A stretch of 64,000 nucleotides of DNA from CBDDFQ01 sp965227035 (GCA_965227035.1 OZ245724.1:682001-746000); one strand, 5' to 3'; positions 21,501 to 29,640 are shown, numbered from the stretch's first letter. Notes: generated by a model from the letters alone, not told the origin. Translations and numbers: made by a program.

Positions 21501-24500
21501 TCGCATTGAACATGCCATCGGGCACGAGCTTCTGATCCAGAAAGATCTGCCCCGAGATGAATCCCTTGCGCGTGACCGTCAGCAGAGCGGTCGAGGCGGC
21601 GGTGTTGGAGCCGAGACTGGTCACGAGCGCGCCGACGGGCGCTGTCGTCGTGTACGCGCCGCTGGTCGTCGCGGTGACATCGACGTAGATGTTGCATCCG
21701 TTCTTCGGAATAGTTGCGCCGGGCTCCAGCCGGAACGACGAAGCACCAGCAGTTGCTGTCACTGTTCCTGCGCACATGTTCGCGCCGCTACGCGCTGCAG
21801 GCGCCACCAGTAGCGGCCCGGGCGAGTTCGGCAGATTAACGGTCAGAGGCGATGTGAGGGTCGCAGTCGCATCATTGACGTTGCCGATGAACACGGTCAG
21901 ATGCGACACGCCGCCTGCCGGAATTTCCGGCGGCGCATAAGACAGTGCAAGCGTCAGCGCAGACGCGACTTTCACGCTTGCGCTTGTGGCCGCGTCGTTC
22001 ACGATGCCTTCGAGCGTGGTGACCGCGTTTGCTGCGATGGAGCCCGTATAGGTGCCTGCGGAGGCGGCAGTCACCTTGACCTGGATCAGGCAGTTCGAGT
22101 TCGCGCCAATCGTTGCGTTGGTCAACCGAAAGTCGTGCGACGCGGCAGTGGCCACCACATTGCCACCGCAGCTCGATGAAGTGACCGACGGACTTGCCAC
22201 GACCACGCCATCGGGCAGGGACTCTATGAATGTCGTCTGCGTGACCGGTGTCGTGTTCGGATTGCGAATGTTGATGCTCATCGTCACCGGTGCCAGAGGA
22301 GCGACGGTCGCGCTGCCGACGGTGAATCCTGAAATATTCGAGGCGTCGTTGGTGAACGACTCGATGGCGATGTTGACGACGAGCGCGGTTTTGACCCGCA
22401 ATGTGTCGCTTGCCGGCTGATTGTTGTGCACCGCGTTGCCCAGCGATATGGCGCTGAGCAACTGCGCGGGAATCGTGTTGGTGAAATCGCCGGGCACGCT
22501 GGTGATGACGTTGAATTCGGCGACGCAGGTCGTGGCGACATTGCCGGTCGCTGCGGCGAGTCTTCCACCTTGAACGCTCAGGCGATCGAAGCTGGGCGAA
22601 GTCAGCACTGCAGGCTCGCAGGTGGTGGTGGGCGCAAGGCCATCGCCGCTCACGGCAGTGACGCCGGCCGGAAGCAGGTCGATGAGCGAGATTGCAGTGA
22701 TCTCGTTTGGCGTGGAGTTCGAGAACTTCAGCTGCAGGCGGGAAATGTCGCCGGGCCTCACGACACGCGGCGTGAACTGCGTGGAAACGCCGATGTTGCT
22801 TTGGGTCGTGAGACTGGTGCTTGCCTGCCCCGCATTGGTCAGCCCTTCATCGGTCTTGATGCTTCCGACAGGAATGAAGTTGGTCACGCCACCAGCAACC
22901 TGCGAGGTGATGTTCACCGTGACTGTGCAGGAAGCACTCGCGTTAAGGCTACCGCCAGTCAGACTCACAGACGACGCGCCTGCGATGGCCGTGACGACGC
23001 CGCCTGCGCAAGTCGTCGATGCCGCAGGGTTGCTTGCGATCACCATTCCGTTCGATGCGCTGTTCGGCTGGCCATCGACAGTGAAGTAATCGATGAGCGA
23101 CAGGCCGTTCACGTTATGCGTGCCGTCGCTGATGGTGAGCGTGAGGCGGCTGATCTGCCCGGGGGAATCCAGCGTCGAAGGGTTGGTGGCTTTTGCGACG
23201 CTCAGGTTGGTCGAACCACTGAGCGTCAGCGCGGAAGACACTGCGGTGAGATTTCGGATTCCTCCTGTGGCCGTGATGTTGCCGACAGGAATCGTGTTGG
23301 TAATGGTGGCCGTACCTGTCGCTGTCACATCGAATGTGAAAACGCAGTTGGTGGCTGCGGCGAGCGATGCGTTCGCCATCGAGGCTGCGGCAGATCCGGG
23401 AGTTGCAGCGAGTGTCGGCAGATTGCCGCAGGTGGTCGATGCATTCGACGGAGAAGCCACCCGCATCGTGCCGGACAAGGGATTCGAAATCGCGAGGCCG
23501 GTGAGCGCTTCGGTGCCGGAGTTGACCACGGTGATCGTCACCGTCGATCGACCGCCGGGCGCAATCGTCGGTGGCGTGAACGACATCGTGGCGCCCAGCG
23601 AAGACAGGAACGTCACCCGCGAGATCGCGGTGGTGAGTGTGGGAATCAAACGCTGGGTCGATGCGGAATCGGCGAGGGTTTGCGTGCCCGCGACCTGCGC
23701 CTGATTGGCATAGGCTCCGGCAGATCCGATGACATCGACGCTCAAGGTACAGGTGCCGTTCGCGCCTGTGCCGTTAGCTGCGCGCGCCGCGATCGTTCCG
23801 TTGTTGAGAGCCAGAGAAGTAGCCCCTGGCGCGGCCACGATGGTGCCGCCGCAAGTCGATGCAATGTTCGGGTTCGGCGCGATGCTCAACTGTCCTGCAG
23901 CGCCCGCCGTGGGGAGGGTGTTGGCAATCGACACGCCGCTCAGAGCGTTGTTCGATTTGTTGGTAAGCGTGTAGTTGAGTCGAACGACCGTGCCTTCGAG
24001 GAACGGGCCCGCAGACGCGAAGTTCGCCGTTGCCGCGAGGACGGCGGTATCGGTGGTCGTGCTGATCTGCGCCACCGCCTGAGTGGTGCAGACGCCCGCA
24101 ACGCAAACACCGCCTTGCGCGATTGCATTGGTCATCGAGCCGGTTGCGGTCACCGGAACCAGCACCGAGAACTTCACGACGCAACTTGCAGGTGCGTTGG
24201 GATTGGTGCGCGCGGGAATCGTGTCGATCGCAATCACCGCGCGGCTGGCGCCGACGGCACTCGGTGTGGATACGCCTACGCAACCCGTGCCGGTAATGGT
24301 GGGCGTGTAGTCGACGCCGTTCACGATGCCGGTGAGAAACGTCATTCCGTTTTTCAGATCGTCCGTCACCGTGACGTTGCTTTGATCTGAGGCGGAGTAG
24401 TTCGTGAATGTGAGGGTGTATCCGCCTGGACTGCCAGGAACGAACGGCGTGAACGATTGCGCCTTCGCTACGCTGATGCTGTCGGCCACGAGAATCGCGG

Positions 24501-25989
24501 CCTGTTTCGACTCGCTCACGATGCCTGGCGTGGTGAGCCCGACAGCACCCGCCGGAATACTGTTGGTGAACGACTGTGGAATGCCCGCAGTGGCCGAAAT
24601 ACCGACGATTTTCGCGGTCACGGTGCAGTTCGATCCGGCTGCGATGACTCCTCCAGTGAGCGTCAATCCGGTGCTGTTCGGAGTCACCGACGCAGTCGAT
24701 CCGCTGCAGGTGGTGGCGACGCTCGCTACCTTGAGTCCCGACGTCGACAGGTTCCCCGGCGCGCTGCCGTCGATCGCATCGTTGGTGAACGAGGTGATTG
24801 TCAGCGGCACGTTGCCGCTGTTGGTCAATCGCACGGTCATGTTGTCTGCTTCGCCGCTGGCGAGCGATGCATGCGCGAACGACAACGCAAGCTGCAAAGG
24901 AGAGCGAACCGTGAGCGTGACTTGCGCGTTCAACTGCGCCGGCAGCCCGATCGAGTTGATGAAGCCCGTAATGGCGTTGATCTGATTCACCGCAGACGCC
25001 GAGAACGCGGTGCCACTCGAATTGCCCTGCACATCGAACTTGACGGTGCAGCTGCTGTTGGCTGCGACAACGCCGTCGGCAGCGTTGACCGAGAACGCGC
25101 CGGGTTGGGGGCTGAAGCTTGCACGGGTGCCGGTGGAGGTGCAGGTCGATGTCGCATTGGGCGCATCGGCCACCCGGATCAACGGGGTGGCGATTCCCGG
25201 AACGCTTGGAAAAACATTCGAGATTCCGAAGCCGGGAAGCGGGAAAGGATTGGGGTTGTTGATCGTCACCGTGACAGTCGACGAAGCGCCGCCAATCACC
25301 AGCGTCGTGTTCGAGGCGGTCATCTGAATCGTCGGCAGGATCGCTCGCAGCACGTTGACCGATTGCGACACGTCGCCCGAGTTCGCTTGCGGCGTGCCGT
25401 CGAAGCCAGTGACCTGGTCGTGAGCGATCGAATACGAATAGACGGCTGCATTGGTGGTCGAAGCACCTGCGGTGACCGGAATCAGCAATGTGCACTGCCC
25501 TTGCTGCGTAGGCGAAGCTGCTGGAATGACGCCGCCGCTTAACGAGATCGCCTGGGTTCCGTTTTCCGCAGTCACCACGCCCAAGCCGGGAGTGACCGCC
25601 CTCGTGTTCGGATCGGTGCATTCGTATTCGACCGGGCCGGCTACTTTCAGCCCGTTAGGCAGGGTGCCCCCGAGCGTGCTCGCAAAGCCGACGGAAGAAA
25701 GTGCCGAGCCTGAATTGCTGTTGGACAGGGTCAGCTTCAGTTTGGTCGACTGCCCAGGGTAGATGGCCGTGGGCGCGTTCACATCGAGCGTGACTGCCGC
25801 GCCGATGGCCGCGAACGCAGGGCTGGGCGCCAAAGCGAGTGCGGCGAGTGCGGCAACTGCGGCAAGTGCAGCGAACGCTGGGAACGAGGCAAATACTCCC
25901 GTTCTGGACTTCTCAGGCGAAAAAAAGGCGAGCCTCTCGAAAAAGGACCGCCCTTGATTTTTTGTCGTCTCCGTCACCTCGAACACCAT
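15586..25989 (-). CDS. Giant repeat-rich surface protein with C-terminal barrel-like region
   Basis: A single 3467-residue frame. The N-terminus has an unusually long signal region: about 28 charged residues precede a hydrophobic Ala-rich segment ending in PSPAFA (residues 1-60), recalling extended signal peptides of large outer-membrane proteins. Residues about 60-1475 hold roughly ten Ig-like modules (DUF11/DUF7933 type), many with a paired-cysteine pattern (TTCGG then GSNCTVTV) and ending NTIPAG. Residues about 1478-2510 carry SdrD/SpaA-type B repeats (ISGQIFLD, ISGSVFIDK, GLQGSVWHD, AGKVFVDCNGN) mixed with two DUF11 modules. The last 900 residues show YPVYGDSS, YLLYGDF and alternating aromatic strands, suggesting an outer-membrane barrel that anchors the protein. 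Likely an adhesin or stalk; function is unproven. A good RBS (AAGGATG) precedes the ATG. Confidence 0.85.
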   Translation of the reverse strand: MVFEVTETTKNQGRSFFERLAFFSPEKSRTGVFASFPAFAALAAVAALAALALAPSPAFAAIGAAVTLDVNAPTAIYPGQSTKLKLTLSNSNSGSALSSVGFASTLGGTLPNGLKVAGPVEYECTDPNTRAVTPGLGVVTAENGTQAISLSGGVIPAASPTQQGQCTLLIPVTAGASTTNAAVYSYSIAHDQVTGFDGTPQANSGDVSQSVNVLRAILPTIQMTASNTTLVIGGASSTVTVTINNPNPFPLPGFGISNVFPSVPGIATPLIRVADAPNATSTCTSTGTRASFSPQPGAFSVNAADGVVAANSSCTVKFDVQGNSSGTAFSASAVNQINAITGFINSIGLPAQLNAQVTLTVRSPLQLALSFAHASLASGEADNMTVRLTNSGNVPLTITSFTNDAIDGSAPGNLSTSGLKVASVATTCSGSTASVTPNSTGLTLTGGVIAAGSNCTVTAKIVGISATAGIPQSFTNSIPAGAVGLTTPGIVSESKQAAILVADSISVAKAQSFTPFVPGSPGGYTLTFTNYSASDQSNVTVTDDLKNGMTFLTGIVNGVDYTPTITGTGCVGVSTPSAVGASRAVIAIDTIPARTNPNAPASCVVKFSVLVPVTATGSMTNAIAQGGVCVAGVCTTQAVAQISTTTDTAVLAATANFASAGPFLEGTVVRLNYTLTNKSNNALSGVSIANTLPTAGAAGQLSIAPNPNIASTCGGTIVAAPGATSLALNNGTIAARAANGTGANGTCTLSVDVIGSAGAYANQAQVAGTQTLADSASTQRLIPTLTTAISRVTFLSSLGATMSFTPPTIAPGGRSTVTITVVNSGTEALTGLAISNPLSGTMRVASPSNASTTCGNLPTLAATPGSAAASMANASLAAATNCVFTFDVTATGTATITNTIPVGNITATGGIRNLTAVSSALTLSGSTNLSVAKATNPSTLDSPGQISRLTLTISDGTHNVNGLSLIDYFTVDGQPNSASNGMVIASNPAASTTCAGGVVTAIAGASSVSLTGGSLNASASCTVTVNITSQVAGGVTNFIPVGSIKTDEGLTNAGQASTSLTTQSNIGVSTQFTPRVVRPGDISRLQLKFSNSTPNEITAISLIDLLPAGVTAVSGDGLAPTTTCEPAVLTSPSFDRLSVQGGRLAAATGNVATTCVAEFNVITSVPGDFTNTIPAQLLSAISLGNAVHNNQPASDTLRVKTALVVNIAIESFTNDASNISGFTVGSATVAPLAPVTMSINIRNPNTTPVTQTTFIESLPDGVVVASPSVTSSSCGGNVVATAASHDFRLTNATIGANSNCLIQVKVTAASAGTYTGSIAANAVTTLEGIVNDAATSASVKVASALTLALSYAPPEIPAGGVSHLTVFIGNVNDATATLTSPLTVNLPNSPGPLLVAPAARSGANMCAGTVTATAGASSFRLEPGATIPKNGCNIYVDVTATTSGAYTTTAPVGALVTSLGSNTAASTALLTVTRKGFISGQIFLDQKLVPDGMFNATTDTPVSSATVELRSGASCASPLAVMTGLVNPATTDAQGNYDFSNLNAGTYSVCPFNPTTDTVKTLVTAGAILPHNGSTGIAGTPSQPLVLPATVTGIVLNGNGAAGDVSGSSGNNFARVAGSSISGSVFIDKTVNNIRDATDPGIARVGVQLLDATDKVLFEVQTDAQGNFVFGSLLPGTYSLRIPVSAPGTVSAGTVPGAVSNGAAGTGTAPNQSPSRINGIVIGPNVVSSGNLFVKLIDSRTISGLVYFDYVATGGPLSANHGISGQQLILTGTDLQGNAYSDTTTTASDGTYNFFNVPEGSAYRVTQGAQPASTNNGVTTAGSTGGVASAIGTTPSFISGISLSGVNINSTGNNFAEIPVSSPDLKISMVHLPDALAEGMTDAVYLITPGNDANIATVGPITIVDPLPQGVKFVSGSGTGWSCSAVAQVVTCTGNIVLAPHSNGPALSLKVAIGRTEPLLINSATISGGGESPDFAGNNTAVDVATLKGGAGLQGSVWHDLSHDRIRDSNEPGVPGWHAELLRNGEMVADSITDASGRFSMSNIVPGSGYQLRFREPDGGKVFGRAVPNERGTAFTSGTTSASNPSGSTAQAGTLIDLTLVAGETLTEHSLPLDPSGIVYNSITRAPVAGAEVTLAGPTGFNPATDTVGASATTVTGRGGEYQFLLNPGAPSGIYTLAMTSYPSGYVASESALIPPCTATLSVSSSPAPALIQSSSNPPSAAASNQAPASCASNTSALTATAQATTQYYRSFFLDVATSADVLNNHIAIDPLDANLIAVTKAGSASTVELGDSLQYTVRVINKTPLALAGVRLVDSLPAGFRYLAGSSVLNGVKIADPAGSPGPRLNYTIDVLPGNASVTLTYRTRAAVGSMQGTGINHAQAFWKTFNSNIAEWKVKVTGGVFTNEACIAGKVFVDCNGNALKDEDDPREQGIPGVRLYFNDGTFLVSDAEGNYSMCNLAPRTGTLRLDELTMPPGSKLVSSGNRNIEQPNSLLLDLHMGELHRADFVEGSCSDSVLADVAARKSNLQSIRSAATSALSTELRPMIATGLVEGVIRLNNINSLALAQPRSSDVFEQEIAKFSHQFNDGKASTALRSTFFLKGTVKGDYLLTMSYDSDKDTQTKLMRDIDPNQMYPVYGDSSLIGFDARSVSKLYLRVDHGRDYLLYGDFNTAATASGMASKMLSARQLGRFSRTVTGLTYHDESDVHSFNVQASRDTLRQVIDEFAALGISGPYSVSYNNASPNSERVDVLVRDREQPARILRVTPLIRFVDYTFEPFAGRILLTTPLASFDADLNPQSIRITYEVDQGGPAFWLLAADGQRKLDEHLQVGASAVRDHNPLSPYKLDSANVGFRFSPDTDFVIEAARTTSIVSIASSAALTNLAESQGGNAGRVEFKHNGADWRVKGTAVHTDAAFNNPASSVAGGRNDANLRAESDIDETTHVYADLLRSKNALTGGQRGIDKIGVQRKLSDQLSIDASLRNSTEQFHGFSAGDVNPLLSGAPAAQTNSASNSQTGGFFGNGVDAIDPATGQSASTLMSNTNSIPNATTAAAEPLPTSLATTSARLAALYRVDENWNLRADIEKSVAGDSLARAGAGVEYRIAAGTRAYVRGEMQRGLASLQTIDASSRSNQVFGGVETAYSETGTVFSEVRLRDALTTTDAQLASGVRQNFDIAPGLKILTTAERLQVLKGRTQPATALTGAAQWSPEKSWQINGRLEFRRVEPSLTAVGSDAWLSTLTVARQLTRDWTLLGRNYLLLNSPTSGGSAMQDRTQLGAAFRDNESNRVNALALYEYKVENDETRLPRSMRRAHVVSAHVDTVPAPKWWLTTRGAAKVVNEDMTAVVSNYKAYLLGFRLSYDLDPKWTVGGAANALYSPQGNATQWARGLEAGYNVQSGLMLAVGFNWSGFSDRDMGDSDYTQRGIYLRLRWKFDETVFDRKESTRSSFTSSSTFNANSSPTSINGKP

Positions 25990-25996
25990 GAATTAC

Positions 25997-26058
25997 ATCC
26001 TTTGTATTACACGAGGATGGTAGGTGAAGGAGGGCTTTTATTAAATCTTTTGTATTAC
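25997..26058. promoter_or_regulatory. Duplicated 14-bp motif upstream of the giant gene
   Basis: On the plus strand ATCCTTTGTATTAC (25997-26010) and ATCTTTTGTATTAC (26045-26058) differ at one base and start 48 bases apart. Read toward the gene they are GTAATACAAAGGAT and GTAATACAAAAGAT. The copy nearest the gene overlaps the ribosome binding site. This looks like a pair of sites for a regulator, but no factor is known to me. Confidence 0.6.
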
Positions 26059-26111
26059 TTTCAGTGCTCTTTTGCTCGTTGAAGCAACACTGTGGAACAG
26101 GATGAGTGAGG

Positions 26112-27296
26112 TCAGCCCTTGATTGGTTCAGCGTCCAAAGCGGCATTGTTCGACGCGGGCGATTTGATTCGTGTGCCTATCCAGCTAAAGACCAGCGCGA
26201 GCATCGCGATACCGGCAGCCGTCAGCGTGATGTTCCTGAGCCCCAGCCCTGCATCGATGACGACGCTTCCAGCCCATGCTCCCAGCGCATTTCCGGCGTT
26301 GAAAGCGCCGATGTTGAGCGTGGAGATGAGATTGGGAGCATCCGAACCGACACGCATGGCGTTGAATTGCAAAGCGGAGCAGGCCGCGAAGCTCGCGGCG
26401 CCCCACAGGAACAGAGTGGCGCTGGCGGGAACCACCGACGCACTGAGCCAGTAGAAAGCAACCTGCAGCACAGCAATGACGATCGCGGATCCGACGAGAG
26501 TGGCGCCCAGCTTCCAGTCGGCAAGGCGTCCACCGACCAGATTGCCGATAGTGAGCCCAACGCCGATCAGCAGCAGCATGTAGGTCACACCACGCGACGA
26601 AATGCCGGTGATGTCGTTCAGGATTGGCGCGATATAGGTGAAGAGCGCGAACATCGAACCGCTGAACAGCACGGTGGTGGCCAGCGCGATCCACACGTTG
26701 CCTCGCCTCAAAGCGCGTATTTCGGTGCGGATACTCGATTCTTCTACCGCTTTGTCGGCAGGCAGAAATCGCACGAGGCAGATAAGTGCAAGCACCCCGA
26801 TAGCAGAGACCACCCAGAACGTCATTCGCCATCCGGCCGCTTGACCCAGCGCGGTTCCAAGCGGTACGCCCAGCACGTTGGCGAGTGTCAGGCCGCTGAA
26901 CATCAAAGCAACTGCAGACGCGCGTCGATGCGGCTCCACCACGCTTGCGGCAGTCACCGCGCCGATGCCGAAGAACGCTCCGTGGCACAACGCGGTCAGT
27001 ACACGCGCGACCATCAGCACCGAATAGCTGCCGGATGACGCGCACATCGCGTTGCCGACAATGAAAATCAGCATGAGTCCGACGAGGGCGCGCTTGCGGG
27101 GGAATCGGGCGGTGAGGAGCGCCATGATCGGCGCGCCTATGGCAACGCCGAGCGCGTAGCCGGTGATGAGCAAACCCGCAGACGAAATCGTGACGCCCAG
27201 ATCGCGAGCCACTTCGGGGAGCAGACCCATGATCACGAATTCGGTGGTGCCGATTCCGAAGGCCGACATGGCCAGGGCAAAAAGAGCGAAGTTCAT
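26112..27296 (-). CDS. MFS transporter, DHA1 family (AraJ/arabinose-efflux-like)
   Basis: A 394-residue major facilitator with 12 predicted membrane segments. The opening ALAMSAFGIGTTEFVIMGLLP is the hallmark of the DHA1 drug/sugar efflux branch that includes AraJ, YdhP and Cmx-like chloramphenicol exporters. The motif A region between TM2 and TM3 reads LTARFPRKRAL, and motif C-like Gly/Pro residues follow in TM5. The substrate cannot be predicted. The gene is monocistronic in appearance, upstream of the giant gene in the same direction with a 122-base gap, and divergent from the GrlR-like gene. Confidence 0.9.
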   Translation of the reverse strand: MNFALFALAMSAFGIGTTEFVIMGLLPEVARDLGVTISSAGLLITGYALGVAIGAPIMALLTARFPRKRALVGLMLIFIVGNAMCASSGSYSVLMVARVLTALCHGAFFGIGAVTAASVVEPHRRASAVALMFSGLTLANVLGVPLGTALGQAAGWRMTFWVVSAIGVLALICLVRFLPADKAVEESSIRTEIRALRRGNVWIALATTVLFSGSMFALFTYIAPILNDITGISSRGVTYMLLLIGVGLTIGNLVGGRLADWKLGATLVGSAIVIAVLQVAFYWLSASVVPASATLFLWGAASFAACSALQFNAMRVGSDAPNLISTLNIGAFNAGNALGAWAGSVVIDAGLGLRNITLTAAGIAMLALVFSWIGTRIKSPASNNAALDAEPIKG

Positions 27297-27526
27297 AAAA
27301 GAGACCGGTTGTCGTGAGGTGCGTGCGATCGGGCGGGGCGCACTTGAACCCTTGTCTCGTCGGGAAATTGCGGCTCTTGTCGGCGCGCGAGTGAGGATTT
27401 AACCGCGTTGCGTTGCGATTCGACGGCCCGTGCACACAAGCCCTTGCCGTCGTCAGGTTGGCTCGTCGTAAACTGAACGAGGACGCAAATTTACGGTTAT
27501 TGGCGGTTACAGCAGGCTAGGAAATC

Positions 27527-27901
27527 ATGCGCGAAGGCATCTACAGAATCGTATTCATCTCGATGGGCGGCGAATCCGGAGACGGAATGGTGGTCGTGCG
27601 CAACGGGCAAATCAATGGTGGCGATAGCTGCCACACCTATCAAGGCACTTATCACGCCGACGAAAACACCGGGGCCGTCGAATCCAGTCTCGTGATTGCA
27701 CGGCACTCGAAGCCTCTGTCGCAAGTCTTCGGCGATGCCGTGGAGATATCGCTCGATCTGATCGGCCAGTTTTCGTCCGACGAGTTCGAGATGAGCGGGC
27801 ACATCGTGAGCAGCGGTGGTGTGACGGTGAACGCCTACGGACGGCTCTTGCGAGACTTCGTCGACAACACCGCCAAGTCCGACGACGGCGAAGACGACTG
27901 A
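27527..27901 (+). CDS. GrlR-like small regulatory protein
   Basis: A 124-residue soluble protein. The opening MREGIYRIVF, the GMVVVRNGQINGGDS stretch and YQGTYHAD resemble GrlR, a lipocalin-like beta-barrel protein that represses type III secretion in enteropathogenic E. coli by binding the activator GrlA. No GrlA homologue or secretion gene is in this window. GrlR-like proteins also occur singly in environmental proteobacteria, where their role is unknown. The C-terminus is acidic (DDGEDD). An AGGA ribosome site sits just before the ATG. It converges on the RidA gene with a five-base gap. Confidence 0.7.
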   Translation: MREGIYRIVFISMGGESGDGMVVVRNGQINGGDSCHTYQGTYHADENTGAVESSLVIARHSKPLSQVFGDAVEISLDLIGQFSSDEFEMSGHIVSSGGVTVNAYGRLLRDFVDNTAKSDDGEDD

Positions 27902-27906
27902 CTGAG

Positions 27907-28374
27907 TCAAACTGCGGCAATGAGATCGAGTTCGACGGTGGCGTTCTTGGGCAGTTGCAAAACGCCAACCGATGTGCGGGTGTGCGCCCCTGCGTTGCCG
28001 AGCACATAAAACAGCACTTCCGATGCGCCGTCCGCGACTTCGCTGTGCAGCGTGAAGCTGTCGGTGCACTGCGTGTACACAGTCACCCGCAGGATCTGCT
28101 TGATTGCGTCCAGCGATCCAACCGATTGTTGGAGCAGCGCCAGCGCACGCATCGCGCAAACCTTCGCCGCGAGTTGGGCGTCCTGCAACGACACCTCGCT
28201 GCCTGCGCGCCCGGTAAACACGACCCTCTCGCCGACGCGCGGAACTTGCCCGCTGATGAATATCTGATCGCCATGCCGAACCAAGGGCACGTAGTTGCCA
28301 CCAATCTTGATCTCGCCGTCGAAGTTGTAGCCCAGCGTTTTCGCGGTTTGCTGGAAGCGCTCATCTGCCGTCAT
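27907..28374 (-). CDS. RidA family protein (YjgF/YER057c/UK114)
   Basis: A 155-residue RidA-superfamily protein. RidA hydrolyses reactive enamine/imine intermediates made by pyridoxal-phosphate enzymes. The ISGQVPR element near the N-terminus and the C-terminal HTRTSVGVLQLPKNATVELD, with the Arg and the Glu of the active-site cleft, are diagnostic. It belongs to the longer branch (about 150 residues, like those often annotated YoaB or Rid2-7) rather than archetypal RidA of 128 residues; some members of those branches do not have imine deaminase activity. Divergent from the GST gene. Confidence 0.92.
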   Translation of the reverse strand: MTADERFQQTAKTLGYNFDGEIKIGGNYVPLVRHGDQIFISGQVPRVGERVVFTGRAGSEVSLQDAQLAAKVCAMRALALLQQSVGSLDAIKQILRVTVYTQCTDSFTLHSEVADGASEVLFYVLGNAGAHTRTSVGVLQLPKNATVELDLIAAV

Positions 28375-28433
28375 GTCGTGAGCCAGGGGTCGTTAGGATG
28401 CTGCAAAGCATAAAAGAATTCGATTGCACTCAA

Positions 28434-29231
28434 ATGATCCGTCTCTACCACCACAACGTTTCGTCGGCGGCGCAAAAAATCCGCATTGCGCTTTATGAGA
28501 AGCAACTCGAATGGACCGGTATCGAGGTCGATCTCATGAACCGCGAGCATTTGTCCGAGGCGTATTTGCGGATCAACCCGCGCGGGGTGGTGCCGGCGCT
28601 CGATCACGATGGAAACATAGTGATCGAGTCGAGCGTGATCCTGGAATATCTCGAAGACGAATTTCCGGAGTTCTCGCTACGACCCGCCTCGGCATTCGAG
28701 AGGGCGCGAATGCGATTATGGATGCGTCGTCCCGACGATGGTTTGCAGGCGGCCTGCGGTTGTCTGTCCTTCGTGTCGGCGTTCGCGCCGCAGGTGAGGG
28801 CGAATCACACCAGAGAACAGTGGGAGCAGCGCCTTTCTACCTATCCCGACCGAAGTCGCGCGGCGCAGCAGATGGAGATTTTCGAGAGGGGATTCGACGC
28901 GCAGTGCGTGGAAGAGGCGGTATGGCACTACGAGAAACTTTTGGCAGGTATGAACGCCGCGCTCGAATCAAGCCAGTGGCTGGCGGGCGATAGTTATTCG
29001 CTTGCCGATGTCGCGATCACGCCGTACGTCACTCGCCTGGATCGACTCGGTCTGGATCAGATGTGGGCCGGGCTGCCAGAGGTGTCGCGCTGGTTTAACG
29101 ACATACGCGCGAGACCAAGCTTCGCGCAGGCGATCACCGCGTTTCCGTCGAATACATATGACGATGAACTCAAGAAGCGCGGAATTGATGTGTGGCCGGA
29201 AGTCGCAAAACTTTTGAAAGGCGCACGGTAG
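28434..29231 (+). CDS. Glutathione S-transferase family protein
   Basis: A 265-residue GST. The thioredoxin-like N-terminal domain starts MIRLYHHNVSSAAQKIRIAL, with a Ser at the usual catalytic position, the cis-Pro element in GVVPALDHDG and the ESSVILEYLED glutathione-binding motif. The all-helical domain follows from about residue 90, containing SLADVAITPY, the N-capping-box element of GSTs. I prefer the ATG at 28434; an in-frame ATG at 28398, preceded by a GGGG-rich stretch, would add 12 residues. Theta/zeta-like GSTs often serve detoxification or dehalogenation; the substrate is unknown. The next gene starts two bases after the stop. Confidence 0.92.
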   Translation: MIRLYHHNVSSAAQKIRIALYEKQLEWTGIEVDLMNREHLSEAYLRINPRGVVPALDHDGNIVIESSVILEYLEDEFPEFSLRPASAFERARMRLWMRRPDDGLQAACGCLSFVSAFAPQVRANHTREQWEQRLSTYPDRSRAAQQMEIFERGFDAQCVEEAVWHYEKLLAGMNAALESSQWLAGDSYSLADVAITPYVTRLDRLGLDQMWAGLPEVSRWFNDIRARPSFAQAITAFPSNTYDDELKKRGIDVWPEVAKLLKGAR

Positions 29232-29233
29232 CC

Positions 29234-29617
29234 ATGAATGAATCGAGCGCGTCGCAGCGCATCGCCTTTGGGCTGAGTCTGTGCGGCGTGCTGCTGCATT
29301 CGTACACGGCATTTGTACAAGTCGGGCCGGAGATCAACACCTTCGTCATCGGCCTGTGGCTGTGGTCGATGCTGCCCTACGCCATCTGGTTTTTTGTCGC
29401 ACGAAAATCCGCGCTGGCACCTCTCGCGATCGGTGCGCAGGTGTTGTGCCTGACAGCCGACGCGATGATGTTCTATCAGGTGTTCGTGAGGCCCACGAGC
29501 TCCACGGCGGCGTTGGGCCTGCTGTTCATTCCGCTGTGGAATCTTCTCTTGATCGGCCCGGCAGGAGCGCTGATCGTAGGAGTTGCGAGATGGGGTCATC
29601 GAAAGCTCAAGGGCTGA
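29234..29617 (+). CDS. Small four-helix membrane protein, unknown function
   Basis: A 127-residue hydrophobic protein with about four membrane-spanning segments (approximately residues 10-28, 35-55, 60-80 and 95-118) and a basic C-terminus (RWGHRKLKG). No family is recognised. The start at 29234 is two bases after the GST stop, so translation is probably coupled. Its companion GST gives no clear functional hint. Confidence 0.75.
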   Translation: MNESSASQRIAFGLSLCGVLLHSYTAFVQVGPEINTFVIGLWLWSMLPYAIWFFVARKSALAPLAIGAQVLCLTADAMMFYQVFVRPTSSTAALGLLFIPLWNLLLIGPAGALIVGVARWGHRKLKG

Positions 29618-29640
29618 GATCCGATGACCTGTTGGCCGAA

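Noticed and set aside
22426..24390. A 654-codon plus-strand open frame antisense to the giant gene
   Set aside because: It lies wholly inside the repeat-rich gene. Its predicted protein is Arg-, Gly- and Asp-rich with no domain logic, a shadow of the codon bias on the other strand.
15586..25989. Autotransporter or two-partner secretion adhesin
   Set aside because: There is no autotransporter passenger helix or TPS domain; the barrel-like region is far larger than the 12-strand autotransporter unit.
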